Source of the DNA: Callorhinus ursinus
Taxonomy: Eukaryota > Chordata > Mammalia > Carnivora > Otariidae
NCBI RefSeq assembly: GCF_003265705.1
Contig: NW_020313168.1
Coordinates: forward strand, 6,176,816-6,240,815
Length of the DNA stretch: 64,000 bases
Direction: 5' to 3'
Below are positions 32,601 through 44,172 of the stretch, piece after piece (positions within the stretch are counted from its first letter, which is position 1; each line of letters begins with the position of its first letter). Below the pieces are notes generated by a model. The model was not told where the DNA came from, did no database searches, and was given only the letters and a program-made list of their open reading frames with translations. Position numbers and translations under genes: made by a program.

Positions 32601-35600
32601 ACCACACCATGACCACAAGCCTCAGGCAGACTCTTGGGCGCCCTACGATGCCACCGTCCGTTTTCCCTCCCACCCTCCTAGATGACCACCTCTCCTTCTC
32701 TATGCACCCTCCCCCCCCCCCCCCCCCCCCCCCAGCTGACCACCTGCCTTCCATCTGTAAAACTGGACTGTTTGTCCCTGCTGCCAGCCAAGGCCAATCC
32801 TCCACTTATGCCCTTCCTCTGGTCTACTCAAAGGCATATCCCTTCAGCAATTTCCCCCTCCTGCACCACCCACTTTCTCCTCTTTGCCAGATCATTCTCG
32901 ACTTCGTTGTTATTTCTCCCACTAAAAACAAAACAAAGGGCGCCTGGATGGCTCAGTCAGTGAAGCATCTGGCTTTGGCTCAGGTCATGATTTCGCGGTT
33001 CTGGGATGGAGCCCGGAGGTTGGGCTCCCTGCTCAGCGGGGAGTCTGCTTGTCTCTCTCCATTTCCCTCTGCCTCTCCCCCCGTCCCCCACCCGTGCTCT
33101 GTCTCAAATAAGTAAAAAATTTTTAAAAAGCAAAACAAAAGCAAACAAAAAACCAAAACAGAGATCTGGCCATGGCTTGCTCCCGCTCCCTTCTCGGTAC
33201 CTGCTCCCAGTGGCCCCGAGGGTCTGCGGGTCAGGGGTGATTCCCAAAAGCAGGAGACGGAGGGGAGCAGGTATGCAGGCGGAAGTGTCTCTGGGGCTCA
33301 TTCTCGCTGCTGTGATCTCGGGAGGAGCAGGAGACCACAAGGAGGGGCCCAGGAGCAATGGCGTCCAAAGGGGAAAATTCAGGAAAGGATGAAAAGGAGC
33401 AAGGTGCTAATAATGGAGAAGCCTTGGCCCTCCCTTTGGAAGCTGGTGAATGTCGTGTGCCTCCGTAGGCGGTTCCATCCTGCAGGATAGGTGGAACGTG
33501 CGTCAGAGGCTTGGAGAGCCACAGAGCCACAGGCAAGGGTGAGAGGAAGTGAGGCAGCAGAGGGAAAAGCAATCTGGTCATGGTCTGCGGGCAGTTAGCG
33601 CTGACCCTCCTCACCAAGAATGGATGAGGAATTTGGCCTGATGCCTTGAGTCCTGATGTTCTCCCTCAAGTTCATAGGAAGACGGACCTGTTTTTCTAAA
33701 CTTACATGTTCACGATGGACCTTTCCCATAAACCCTTTGGTCTTACATGTTTCTTGTGGGTCTCCTGTTACCAGCTCCTTCCTGAATGTGGGTGGGGGTT
33801 TTTGTGTGTTTGTTTTTATTTTGAGTAGGCTCTTTGCCTAATGTGGGGCTTGAACTCATGACCCTGAGATCAAGAGTCACGTGCTTGGGCCGCCTGGGTG
33901 GCTCAGTTGGTTGGGTAACTGCCTTCGGCTCAGGTCCTGATCCTGGAGTCCCAGGATCGAGTCCTGCATCGGGCTCCCTGCTCGGCGGGGAGTCTGCTTC
34001 TCCCTCTGACCCTCCCCCCTCTCATGTGCTGTCTCTCAAATAAATAATTAAAATCTTAAAAAAAAAAAAAAAAAAGAGTCACATGCTCTACCGACTGAGC
34101 CAGCCAGGTGTCCTCGAATGTTGTATTTTGACTCAGTCTATAAGATTCTATCAGCCGGGGAGTTTTACCCTATTGCGTGGAATGCTGCTCATTATATTTT
34201 GTGAAGTTAATAAAGCAGTTTAAAACAAACAAACAAACAAAAAACCCAAAACAAAACAAAACAACCCTCTCTTGACTCCACAGCCTCTTCTGGGTACTGG
34301 CCCGTTTCTCTGTCCCCTTCAACAAAATTTCCTGGAAATACTGTTTATCTCTGCTGTCTCCAATTCCTTTCTTCCTCTTTGCTCTTGAACCTGTTGCAAT
34401 CAGACTTTCGCCCTCACCCTTGGTCCAGACTTGCTCTTATCAAGGTCAGCAACCTCCACATTGCCAAATCCAAAGATCAAGGCTGGTCTCCTTCCACGTG
34501 ATCCACCAGCAGCCTGACACCGCCCTCTCTCCTCACTTTCTCCAAAAACATCACTCTCTTGCATCTCCTCCTGCCTGTGTCCCTTCTTCCCACGCAGACT
34601 GCTGGATCCCGCAGGGCCCAGTCCTCAGGCCTCCTTAGCCACCCACCCATGTTCCCTCGGTGACAGCAGGATGATACCTGCCCTCAACATTAGAATGCCA
34701 GCCCTGTCATGGGCTCCCCAACTGCTCGCTGCAGCCCAGGGCCTGTCCCTGAACGGCAGACTGGATGTTTCCACACCTGAGCTTCCCAACCGCCCACCGA
34801 CCTGCTCCTCCCCTAGGTTTCCCAATGCAGTTAAAGGCTACTCCATCCTTCCAGTGGTTTGGGGCAAAAACCTTGGCGCCACCCTTCTTGGCTGCTGGAA
34901 CCTTGGGTCATCCTTGGCTCTTCTTCTCTGGACCTCCCTCGCAGTCCTGAACCTGACTGCTCCTCACCACCTCCATCATACCACCGTGGTCAAAGGTGAT
35001 GGTATGATGGGTGATGACCATGCCCTTACCTGTTCTCCTGCTCTAACTTAGCCCCCCCGGTGCACCCATGTCAACACAGCAGAGTGGTGCTTTACAAACG
35101 GCAGTTGGATGACGTCACTCACCCCACTGCCCGAATCTCTCAGGTGGTTTCCCATCTCACTACTCAGCCTTTCGGGCACTACTCCCCAACCACTACTCCC
35201 CACCCTACCTTTGCTCATGCCCTTCACTCCCCCTCGGGCCCTTCCGGGCCTTAGCACTTGCTCTCCCTGCTGCCTGGAATGCTTTTTCCCTGAGAGCCTG
35301 GCAGCAGACTCCCTCACCTCCATTAGCTTTCTGCCCAAATGTCACCTTCTCTGCAAGGCCTTCCCTGACTGCCCTGTAGAAAGTAGCAACCTCCCCCACC
35401 CTTGCTTTATCTTCTGCATGGGGTGCTCTAGAGGTTTTACCTCTTTGCTTGTTTAATCTCTGCCCACCCCCGCCCCCAGCCAGGACACCATCGCATCAGC
35501 AGTCCTGTCTTCTCGTGTGCTTGTCACCATCAGGACCAATCTTTCTCATTTATGTATTCATTGTCCTTCTACCTCATGTGACTACAAGCAGCCCCAGAAG

Positions 35601-38600
35601 ATGAGGCACGCTGCCTGCACTTATGTCTGGCACTTTTTGGTAGGCACCCAGAAGTTCTCGAAATGGGAAGACGGTCACCTGTGATGAATCCTGCTGTGAG
35701 GTAGAGCTGGCTAAGGGTGCGGCAGAAGGAGCTGGTCACCATGCCCAGGCTGGCCAGTGCGCCCCCCAGCATCACCGTCACTCGGCAGCCAAAGCGTCCC
35801 ACCAGGATACTGCACAGTGGTCCTGTGGGGAGGATGCAGGGAGGGGCAGGGGTGAGGAAGCAGCTAGCAGGTGGTGGTTGAATGAGGAGGATGGGAGGGA
35901 GGGAGAGTGGGCTTGGGAGGGGGTTCCAGTAAGAATTAGCCACGTAGCTTGAAGGGCACAGCCCCGGGGCCTTGTAGGCCTAGGTTTTGATTGCCACCGG
36001 CCACAGGCTGGCTATGGGCTGGGGCAAACTCAGTCCCTCTCTGCGCCTCCCCTACAGGAGGTCACACTGGATGACATCTGACTGGCTTTGAGGGGAAGTG
36101 TGTGCAGTTTGACCCCCAAGAAGGATCCCCAGAGCAACAGACTGAGGCCCTTCACTATGCCGACCTGAGGCTGATTCCATCTAGTAAAATAGGGTTGGCT
36201 CATGACCTGGGTGGGATGCCCCTTGCTGGGGGGGGGGGTCTTGTCTCCGTGGGTGAGGGTCCCAGGGTATCAAAACCAGTGAGCAGCTACAGCCCCTGCC
36301 TGCTTCCCATTCTCAAGAGGACTGGCCACAGCCCTCCCACTAGCCTCCAACCTGTCTAAGGCGGGCAGCCTGGGGCCCTGGGCCACCCCCTACTCCCTTG
36401 CACTGGCCTCTGGAGTGCTCTGGAGAAAACTGGGTGTGGTGCTTTCTCCCCTCTCCCATCACTTCCAGCCAACACAAAATCTTGCACCCAGACGTTTGGC
36501 TTCTGGTGGAGAAGGGCCTGTTCTCCTCCACCCCACCCCCACCTTAAGCTGCTTTCTCACCAGCCCAGACCCAGAACGGAAACAAACCAGTCCTGGCTGG
36601 CTGCTTCTCCAGCCTTGCAGGGCCCCATTCACTCAGTGCCCCGCCCCCAAGTACACATAATGGAATTTCTTGAGTTACCCTCCCAGAGCACAGCCAAAGG
36701 AACAGGGAAAGAGAGAGAGTGTGCGTGTGTACGCAGTGTCTGTGTATGTTTGGGGTGGAGAAGGCATGTGTGGGTGTGAGCCAGTATGAGTATGGGAGGG
36801 ACAGCGGAAGTAGGCAGCCCACAACACTCAGAGATAATCAAGCAGAGGTAGCTAGAGAGGGAGAGGCAAGACTCTGCAGGGAACATGACCACTGCCCCAC
36901 ACATCTTCCATCTTCCCCACCCCAAACTTTGGCCTGACTTCCGAGAGGTGACCTTGGGGAAAGCCCCAAGTCATGGCCCAGGGGGTGGGGGCTGAGACCT
37001 GCGTCTGCTTGCCTTAGCTAGCCAAGTGCACTGGGAGGCAGGGTGTTTTCTCAGCCGGGCACTGCTTCTGCCCTGAACTCACTCTGCCACCCCGAACGTG
37101 CTTTGTACTTTGTGCTTGCTTGCTTTCTTCATCTCTTAAGATGCGTGGGGACCGGGGGTGCTTGGGATCGAGGATAATTTCAAGTTTAAAATTTCTCTGG
37201 GGACACCTGGGTGGCTCAGTTAAGCGTCTGCCTTTGGCCCAGGTCATGATCCCAGCGTCCTGGGATCGAGTCCCGTATCAGGCTCCCTGCTCAGTGGGGA
37301 GGCTGCTTCTCCCTCTGCCTGCCGCTCCCCCTGCTTGTGCTCTCTCTCTCTCTGACAAATAAATAAATCTTAAAAATAAAATAAAATAAAATTCCTCTGA
37401 TACTCTGAATGAGCATGGACTAAAGGTGTATTTGTACGTGAGACAGACAGACAAGACAAGAATCCCAGGCCGACTGAGGTGTTGGCATGCCCGCTAGGAG
37501 GTGGCGAGTCTAAAGCTGGTTGGGGAGTGGAGGTCCCCATGGATGCCTGTTTCCCAGGCCCTGGCACGGACCCCTTTCTGGCTGCGTGGAAGGAACCACC
37601 TGAGATTCCCACTTCTGCCCCAACCTTGCAGGTGAAAAGGTCACGCGGTCTGGCCTGGTCCAGGCCTCTCCCAGGGCCCTGAGTCCAGGCCCCGGGGTGG
37701 CAGGTTCAGGGGTAATCTCATGAGGCCATCTCTCCCAGTCTGACTTCTCTCCCAGTTGGAGGGAAGGACCTGGAATAACAAGCAGGCTGCTTGTGCCGGG
37801 TGTAGGGAGACGGAGTCCGCGGAGAGAGCAAACACACGCATGGGGAGAGCCCTGTGGGCCGTGAGATCTGGCTCCCGTTGACCAGAGCCTCCTCGCCCCA
37901 GCCCCCTTCGCAGATCACTCTCTACGGAATCTCCCTCAAGGGCTCTCGGGAGCCAGGGCAGGCCCCTGAGCCCAAGTCTATTGCAGGGAGTCTCCCAGGC
38001 AGCCCTGGCCATCCCCCTTCACTGGGGTCAGGGTGAGAGGGTCACATTCTTGGAGGAGTCAAGTAGGAAATGGGGGGGGAGGGCTGCCTTCACTCAAACC
38101 TCCCCAGCCCTTGCAACATCCCTTCTGCTTCCTGGTGAGAGACGGGGCTCTTGCCCTGCCCCCATCTTGACCCTCGTGTCTTCCTCAAGCCCCCTTTCCC
38201 ATGCTGAAGCCCCTAACGAGGTTCTCCAAATGCGACTCACTGGTGACTCATGGGATCCTCCCTATGATCCCACGTAGGAAGTGGGTAGGGTGTTGGGCGT
38301 TACCTCCATATTGCAGAAGAAGAAGAAACTGAGGTTCAGAGAGATCATGCAAGCAGCTCTTCCTCAAGTCTGTGCTTAGTGCCTGACGCTCCCACAGTTT
38401 GCATCGATCATCCCGCGGCCACCAGCCACTGAGAGGACTGGCTTTGCACCTCAGATACCTCCGTACCCTCTCCCCAACCCTTGCCCAGCCTAGACCTGCC
38501 CAGCCCAGTTCAGCACAGCACAGCCCTGCAGAGTTCCTGCCAGGGGCTGGCCCTGCTCAAATCAGGTGATATCTTAGGAATTCACCCCATGAGACAAAGC

Positions 38601-38905
38601 CTGTGGCCTCAGAGAGAGAGCTCCAGGAGGCCAGGGAGATGGTGGCTTCCTCCCTCATCCCATGCTCTTTCTCAACCCTCCCTCGGCCCCTCCCCAGGCT
38701 GCTCACCCCCAGCGTGGAGCATGGCTGTCAGGATGGAGGGGAACCATGAGGTCTCACTATTGCTGGCTTGGAACTCATGCTGTAGTTCAGTGAAGAAGAT
38801 GCCAGTGCACGTGGGGAAGCCCAGAGTGAGGCCCTGGGTCACCAGGGAGGCCAGCAGCACCACCCAGGCCCAGCAGCCCTCTGCACGCTCCAGGACCCGG
38901 GGCAT
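29605..38905 (-). CDS. SLC16A5: SLC16A5, monocarboxylate transporter 6 (MCT6)
   Basis: Minus-strand gene with coding exons 38905-38707, 35822-35679, 31671-30862 and 29855-29605, joining in phase through GT-AG introns to 467 residues. It is an MFS-fold, 12-helix plasma-membrane protein of the MCT family. MCT6 is reported to carry drugs such as bumetanide and nateglinide rather than lactate. Exon 1 holds the family signature before TM1 (AEGCWAWVVLLASL; family [DE]G[GS][WF][GA]W) and GFPTCTGIFFTELQHEF. Exon 2 encodes the TM2-TM4 region (LCSILVGRFGCRVTVMLGG). Exon 3 (residues 115-384) carries GVSLGITLWPLLSRYLLEDLGWRGTF before the central loop, then the C-terminal half (DILRHNAGYRVY ... LISIIGFSNIFLRPMAGL). 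Exon 4 completes TM12 and a Lys/Glu-rich tail ending VMYVTSV. The tail is shorter than the roughly 505-residue human form I recall. No frame break is seen. A non-coding stretch of 37 bases precedes the ATG in its exon (acceptor 38943). Confidence 0.95.
29856..30861 (-). other. SLC16A5 intron with MIR pieces
   Basis: 30340-30470 (cattttgcagatgacactgtg gctcagagaag-type) and 30495-30605 look like MIR. The rest is unassigned. Confidence 0.5.
31929..32128 (+). mobile_element. CAN SINE (first of two at the same site)
   Basis: + copy flanked by aaacctaaactgg on the left (about 31917) and again at 32129. Confidence 0.92.
32143..32347 (+). mobile_element. CAN SINE (second at the same site)
   Basis: + copy after the second target repeat, followed by a third copy aaaacctaaattggg at 32348. 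Confidence 0.92.
32711..32733. repeat. C23 homopolymer
   Basis: Uninterrupted run of 23 C in an SLC16A5 intron. Confidence 0.95.
32937..33130 (+). mobile_element. CAN SINE
   Basis: + copy with head gggcgcctggatggctcag and tail aaataagtaaaaaattttt. Confidence 0.88.
33131..33814. other. SLC16A5 intron, unique
   Basis: No repeat family or exon recognised. Confidence 0.5.
33815..34114 (-). mobile_element. short old CAN SINE (-) interrupted by a + SINE
   Basis: Old minus copy at 33815-33886 and 34074-34114. A younger + copy (about 33887-34073) is inserted, duplicating aagagtcacgtgct / aagagtcacatgct. Confidence 0.88.
34222..34264. repeat. (AAAC)n microsatellite
   Basis: Runs of aaac then aaaac units. 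Confidence 0.9.
34270..35575 (+). mobile_element. long L2 LINE copy
   Basis: Body-to-3'-end order of an L2: tcttatcaaggtcagcaacc, attgccaaatccaaagatca, aaccttgggtcatccttggc, atgtcaccttctctgcaagg, tctctgcc. It is highly diverged and has no intact ORF. Confidence 0.72.
35823..37186 (-). other. SLC16A5 intron, mostly unique
   Basis: A MIR-like piece is near 36000-36080 and a G10 run near 36231. GT-rich sequence lies at 36714-36780. No exon seen. Confidence 0.5.
37200..37386 (+). mobile_element. CAN SINE
   Basis: + copy with a short head deletion; aaaatttctctgg / aaaattcctctga flank it. Confidence 0.9.
37390..38706 (-). other. SLC16A5 intron before coding exon 1
   Basis: Mostly unique; a MIR-like piece (gcagaagaagaagaaactga ggttcagagag) lies near 38310-38345. 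Confidence 0.5.
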
Positions 38906-39493
38906 CTTTTGCCACGAAAGCCGCTACCACTGCCTGGGCAACCTGCGGAGGGGACAGAATGTAGCTGCCATCCCCAGTTCACCAGCCACTTTCCCTGGGT
39001 GGCTGAAACCACCCCGCCCTCTTGCCCCAGCACCAGGTGGCACAGAGTGTACCGCCCCCTGGGAGGTGACCAGAGGCAAATGCCGTGGCCCTGGCATTTC
39101 CTTTCACCCACTTCCCAGAGCCAGTCTGGCAGGAGGGGCAGGCAGGTGAGCCTTCAGTGGGGCAAGGCAGGTGGATGGAATTCTTTCTGGACTTACATTT
39201 GGTGGTCAGTCAGCAGGTAGCACTTCCTGGCCCAGCCTTGGGGCCCCCTCCCGCACACAGCAAGCACTCAATAGCTGCTTGTAGAACAGAACAGATCTCT
39301 AGAGCCAGCGTGGTCCCAATGCCCCCACAGGCACGCACAGATGCATTTTCCAACATTCATAAGCAGGCTTCCTGCACACAAACACAGACTTTAACCACGC
39401 CACCTTAACAGCAGCGTCCGCTGTCAGTGCTGTCGAGAAGTCCTAGGTGAGTAAGTCGGTGCTGGGTGTTGTCAGGGAGCGTACACAGAATAG

Positions 39494-39696
39494 GGGCGCC
39501 CGGGTGGCTCAGTCGTTAGGCGTCTGCTTTCGGCTCAGGTCATGATCCCAGGGTCCTGGGATCAAGCCCCGCAGCGGACTCCCTGCTCAGCGGGAAGCCT
39601 GCTTCTCCCTCTCCCACTCCCCCTGCTTGTGTTCCCTCTCTCGCTGTCTCTGTGTCAAATAAATAAATAAAATCTTAAAAAAAAAAAACAAAAAAA
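39494..39696 (+). mobile_element. CAN SINE
   Basis: + copy with duplicated gagcgtacacagaa / gagtgtacacagaa. Confidence 0.92.
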
Positions 39697-39881
39697 GGAG
39701 TGTACACAGAAGAGCTGTCCAAGGGCACCAAACAAGCAGCTTTCAGGAAAAGGCATGGGTCTCATCCAAAGGCCCTGTGAAATCACATCTTTCACAGGGA
39801 GCTCATGGCAGAGGCAAGTTCTACAGTGATGCTCAATAATGACCCACCACCTGTCAGGGCTTCTCTGAGCAACACCTCCCA

Positions 39882-40092
39882 ACACACACACACACAAAGT
39901 CTAGAGACACACAAACATACAAAGTCACACATGTAGACATGCCCAGACATATACAAAGAGACACACACATGCACTGATACACACCTACGTGGACACATGC
40001 AGACAAGCCCAGAGACAAACAAATGGACACAGACACACACACACGGTCACACACAATGCAGACACACACATGCACAAAGGGTCACACACCAG
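39882..40092. repeat. CA-rich degenerate microsatellite
   Basis: Long interrupted (CA)n with repeats like acacatgcacagacac. It generates false Cys/Val ORFs on the minus strand. Confidence 0.9.
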
Positions 40093-43019
40093 GTGGATGC
40101 ACATGCACATGCCCCATCTTTGGCTCAGTCCTATCTCCGTTTTTCACCCCATCCAGGTTGCTCCCCCATCACAGAAGCTGCCATAACCAGGCCGCAAAGC
40201 CCCAAGGCCCCTCCCCAAACGCGGAGCCCTTACCCAGTCCCCTCTGTCCTGGCTCTCCACCTGCTCCGTGGTCCCCTGTGGCCCTCAGACCGTACTCAGG
40301 GCTCCCGCAGCCTTTGCCTCTGGAGACAATGGATCCCTTGAGCTACAGTTCCCACAGCCTCCCTCCTTTTACCCCCAGGTCCCGGGAAGATCCAGGGAAA
40401 CTCAGGAAACTATCAGAAATATGCAACCCCATCTTCCTGCCACACCCTGCACTCCACACCTTCCCCGCCAGGCCCAGGAGCTCTAACAGCTAAATGGGAT
40501 CCACCCTAAACTGCCTCCTTCTGACGTTCCAATCTCTTCTCTGGGCACCAAGCCTCCTCCCTCCCCAGAGGACCCCCTGGAGCCCTGCCAAGGTGAGTGG
40601 CCCATTCAGCCCAGCTTAGAGTGCGTGAGTGTGTGCGTGCGTGCGTGTGTGCGTGCGTGTGTGTGTGTGTGTGTGTGTGTGGTGGGGGGTGCGGTGCTGC
40701 AGGCATGGCTCGTCCTGCCGTCCTGGCTCCTGCTTGTGGTATTAGCCCTGGAGATCCCTCAGCTCCAATCCTCCCAGCCCGGTTCCAGGCTCAGGCAAAC
40801 CTCAGATACAGTTCCCTTCCAGGATTTCTGTTCCTGCAGCAAATGGAAAGGCCACCGGTACAACCTGATCCTGTGTTGGCCTGAATGTCCCCTCCACACC
40901 TGAATGTCTCCAGCGCTGGGCCCTGAGTCTGCCCTGACCTGCCGCTTTCCCCTCTTCCTCCCAGAAGTGCCACCAGCCTTCCTCCGCCGCCTTCACCCCT
41001 CCTGCCCTTCCCTTCACTGCTGCCCTACCTGTCACTTCCAAGTCCTGGGACCCTGCTGGTTTCCTTTCAAAGCAGCACACTGTCACTTGACCCAGAGGTA
41101 GCAGGGCATCTGATGCCACCCAGAGGAGGTGGATGACAGAGGAGACACGGGCCCAGTTCCCCCTGCCCCCGCTCTGGTCCTTTCTCATTCATGCTTGTTC
41201 TGCCCCTTTATAGAGAGGCCTCTCCCCGAAACCTCCTCCACTCCCCCCCGGAGTGGCCTCTTTAGTGCCCGTATTAGCAGCCACTTCTCCAGGTAGCCCT
41301 CTGGGGACTTTGTCCAGGATTCTGACCTTCACTCTGCACCCACCCTCTGTCTAAATCTTGCAGTGGAGCTGACTTTTCGCTGCCTCTCCTTCCTCCAGGC
41401 CTCTGGGGAACAGTCAGAGCCCAGGAAACCCTAAGCACCTCTGCTCTCTCTTTGCACGCTGGGAGCCCTGCCTCCCAGGTCTGAGGACCCCTGGCCTCCC
41501 TGTGGGGGTTCCCCTGCAGACTCTGCCTTCCACAAGGGGGCATCCCCTCCCAGACCCCCAGTGACTCCTAGGTCATAAACAGCTTTTTTGTCTGGTTGGT
41601 CCTCTAGCCCCCTCCCCCAGCAAACTGGTCCCTCCTCAAAAACTAGGCTGCCGAGGTTCCAAAATCAGAGCCAGAGAGAATCTTGTTGGTCCTTCAAGAT
41701 TCAGCCCTGACAGCACCCCTGGGAAGCTCCCGTGACCTCCACCCCAGGCTGGACTAGGCCCCCTTCCTCTACTTCTCTCTTTCATTGTACTTTTCACACT
41801 ACATTGGAGTGGATCATTCTCTTGTTTATCATTGTTGTCCCCCCCCACACACACTATGAGCAGGGACCTCTTCACACATCCCTACCAGGCCTTGGGTGAG
41901 CAAAAAGATAACATTAATGTGACCCACCTGTGTTCCCCAGGGGGCAGGCAAGACCAGGACCAAGGGTGACCTGGCTTCCTGGCAGGCAGGTCCATTCCAG
42001 AAGACTCAAGCAGAGCGGAGAAGAGTTGGGGCTGGGGTCTCTGGCTCCAACTTTGCCCCAGAAGGGAAGTGGTTTTTCCTTTGTACTGGGCACCATGAAT
42101 CATGATCACTGCCTGGTATGTGGTTGTGGCAAGGAAGGAAATGCAGATGGAGACACTTCGCTCTCACTTCCAGGGACTGGAAGCTCTCCACAGGAGCTGC
42201 CCACCTCAGCCCTCAGGGACCCCAGCCCAGAGTCAGAGTGACTACCTTCGTGCCCAAGTGGCAGGAAGCTGGGTTTGTGGACAGGGCACAAAATCAAATG
42301 GCATTTCTTGTCCTTCAAACATTGCATGCATCCCTTGGTTTGTTTTTAGGGCTTCCCATCTGATGCCAGAGCCTTCACTAGGCCCTCGGAATCCCTTCTC
42401 TGCCCCTCTAAGCTTGCAGGCATGGCCACAGGAGGGAGCAATGGGTTTTGGTGTGCTAAGTGGAGGGGATGCAAAGGAGCCCTCACCAGCTCCACAGCAA
42501 GCCCTGGAGACCCCCTCCCTTCCCAGACCCCATATCAGGCAGGGCCCAGGACACAGGGTGGCAGTGGTAGGAGAGAGGCCAGAACCAGCTTGAGCTTGGG
42601 ACTGACAAGCCCACAAACCCCTACACTTGGCAGGGGCTGAGGAAGGAACTAGGTGTTCCAGAACTTCGTGAACCGGGACAAGTCACCCTCTTCCTTTCTC
42701 TGTCTCCAAACTTGCCCCCACATTCCAGCAGGGGCCGGCTGACCTTAGCCTGGAAGGGGGATGGGAGAGGCAACAGGAACGTCATGACCCTGCCATCCGG
42801 GGTCATTCCCCTTTCCCACCCTCCCCAGATCCTCTGGGTGGGGCTTCTGGGACGCCCAGGAGGCGCCCGCGTGGAGATTTCAGGCCAGGCCTTAAGTAGT
42901 GCCCGTGCCTCCCCCACACCCCAAGCCGTGGAGGGTAGGAGTGGCTCGGGAGAGCCCCCTCAGGCGTGAGGGTCCCCAGCCATTTCAGGCTGGGGCAGCT
43001 CAAGAACGAGACAAGACAA
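40093..43019. other. SLC16A5 5' intron/upstream DNA, unique
   Basis: GC-moderate sequence without recent SINEs. A (GTGC)n(GT)n array lies at 40619-40682. No coding exon is seen. Non-coding 5' exons of SLC16A5 could lie here but cannot be recognised. Confidence 0.5.
40619..40682. repeat. (GCGT)n(GT)n microsatellite
   Basis: gtgcgtgcgtgcgtgtgtgc followed by (GT)n. Confidence 0.93.
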
Positions 43020-43460
43020 GACTTTCCTGGATCCTCAACCCGGAGCCCGTCACAGGCGGGGAGGGGCCCGGGAGGTCCACGGAGAGGCGCGTCCGCGACG
43101 GCGCAGACGCAGACCCCGGCGGGAGGGCACCTTACGGACAGTGGGGAGCCCCGGGGAGCCCGCTCACCGGCTCGCGCGGCCCGGCGGTGGCGCAGCTCCA
43201 CTCCCGCCGAGCGCGGCGTCCTGCGGCCCGGCCCGCTAGCAATGGAGGAGGCGGGACACCGCCCACCCGCGGAGAGCCGCGCCCTCGGGGGGCGGACCGC
43301 AGGGCGCCGGGGGGCGGGACCACCTCCGCGTCGCCGGCCGGTGGGGAAGGAGGCCTGGCCGCCGGGTGGGAGGGCGTGGCGTGGCGGGGCGGGGCCAGGG
43401 CTTGCACCCCTAATCTCAGCCTGGTCCAGGGCTCAGAGTGGCCTGGCGGGTCCTGCAGCC
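43020..43460 (-). promoter_or_regulatory. SLC16A5: CpG island, probable SLC16A5 promoter
   Basis: CpG-dense with GC boxes (gggcgggacc, ggggcggggcc near 43387). It lies about 4.1 kb upstream of the SLC16A5 start codon and is the only island before it, so it is the likely 5' exon region. The start site is not determined. Confidence 0.6.
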
Positions 43461-43486
43461 CGCCGGGCTCCAGACGCCGGCTTCGC

Positions 43487-43523
43487 GGAAACATTTGCAT
43501 GTGATTAGCATGCAAGTGTTTCC
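43487..43523. repeat. octamer-containing inverted repeat
   Basis: Left arm ggaaacatttgcatg (43487-43501) and right arm catgcaagtgtttcc (43509-43523) are reverse complements at 14 of 15 positions, with spacer tgattag. The left arm contains the octamer ATTTGCAT. Confidence 0.8.
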
Positions 43524-43814
43524 TGCTCCCTCCGAGTGCTACGGCTCCCAGGAGTGGGAAGGAGAAAGCGTGTGATTAAGGAGCTCTACCTCCCAGCTGG
43601 AGTCGGGTGGGAGGCCAGAGTGGAGGACCCGTTCTTTGTAGGCTTTAGCCCCCCAGTGGGCCTTCTATTGAAAGCCTGGAGCTTGAGGGCCGCACCCAGA
43701 GGAACTCAGGCATCTGCGGGCGAGCCAAGAGGGCTACCCCTCAGACCTGCAGGGCCTTTTCCATCTTCTTCCCACCCAGCCAGCCCTTAATATGTACAAT
43801 TTAAAGCTTTTTCA

Positions 43815-44002
43815 GGGGCGCCTGGGTGGCTCAGTTGGTTAAGCGACTGCCTTCGGCTCAGGTCATGATCCTGGAGTCCCAGGATTGAGTCCCACATGGG
43901 GCTCCCTGCTTAGCAGGGGGTCTGCTTCTCCCTCTGACCCTACCCCCCTCTTGGGCTTTCTCTCTCTCTCTCAAATAAATAATTAAAATCTTAAAAAAAA
44001 TA
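43815..44002 (+). mobile_element. CAN SINE
   Basis: + copy between aaagctttttca at 43803-43814 and 44003-44014. Confidence 0.92.
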
Positions 44003-44052
44003 AAGCTTTTTCAGTTACTACAAAGTTATGGTCATCAAGACAGTGTGCTACT

Positions 44053-44172
44053 GGGGTACCTGCCTGGCTTGGTCAGAAGAGCATGCCACTCTTGATCTGG
44101 GAGTCCCCAGTTCAAGCTCCAGGTTGGGTGTGGAGATTACTAAAAATAAATAAACTTAAAAAAAAAAAAAAG
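44053..44172 (+). mobile_element. short old-type CAN SINE
   Basis: ggggtacctgcctggcttgg ... gttgggtgtggagattacta and A-rich tail. Confidence 0.8.

Larger units (their letters stand above)
31860..32935 (+). mobile_element. L2 LINE body split by two SINEs
   Basis: gcaccagcgtgatctttaaa before the SINE pair and ccattctctgtcactcacc, aattgagccacatcagctt-type text after it fit an L2 in + orientation. C23 lies at 32711-32733. Confidence 0.6.

Noticed and set aside
39854..40493. Cys/Val- and Thr/His-rich ORFs on both strands
   Set aside because: Translations of the CA/GT-rich microsatellite.
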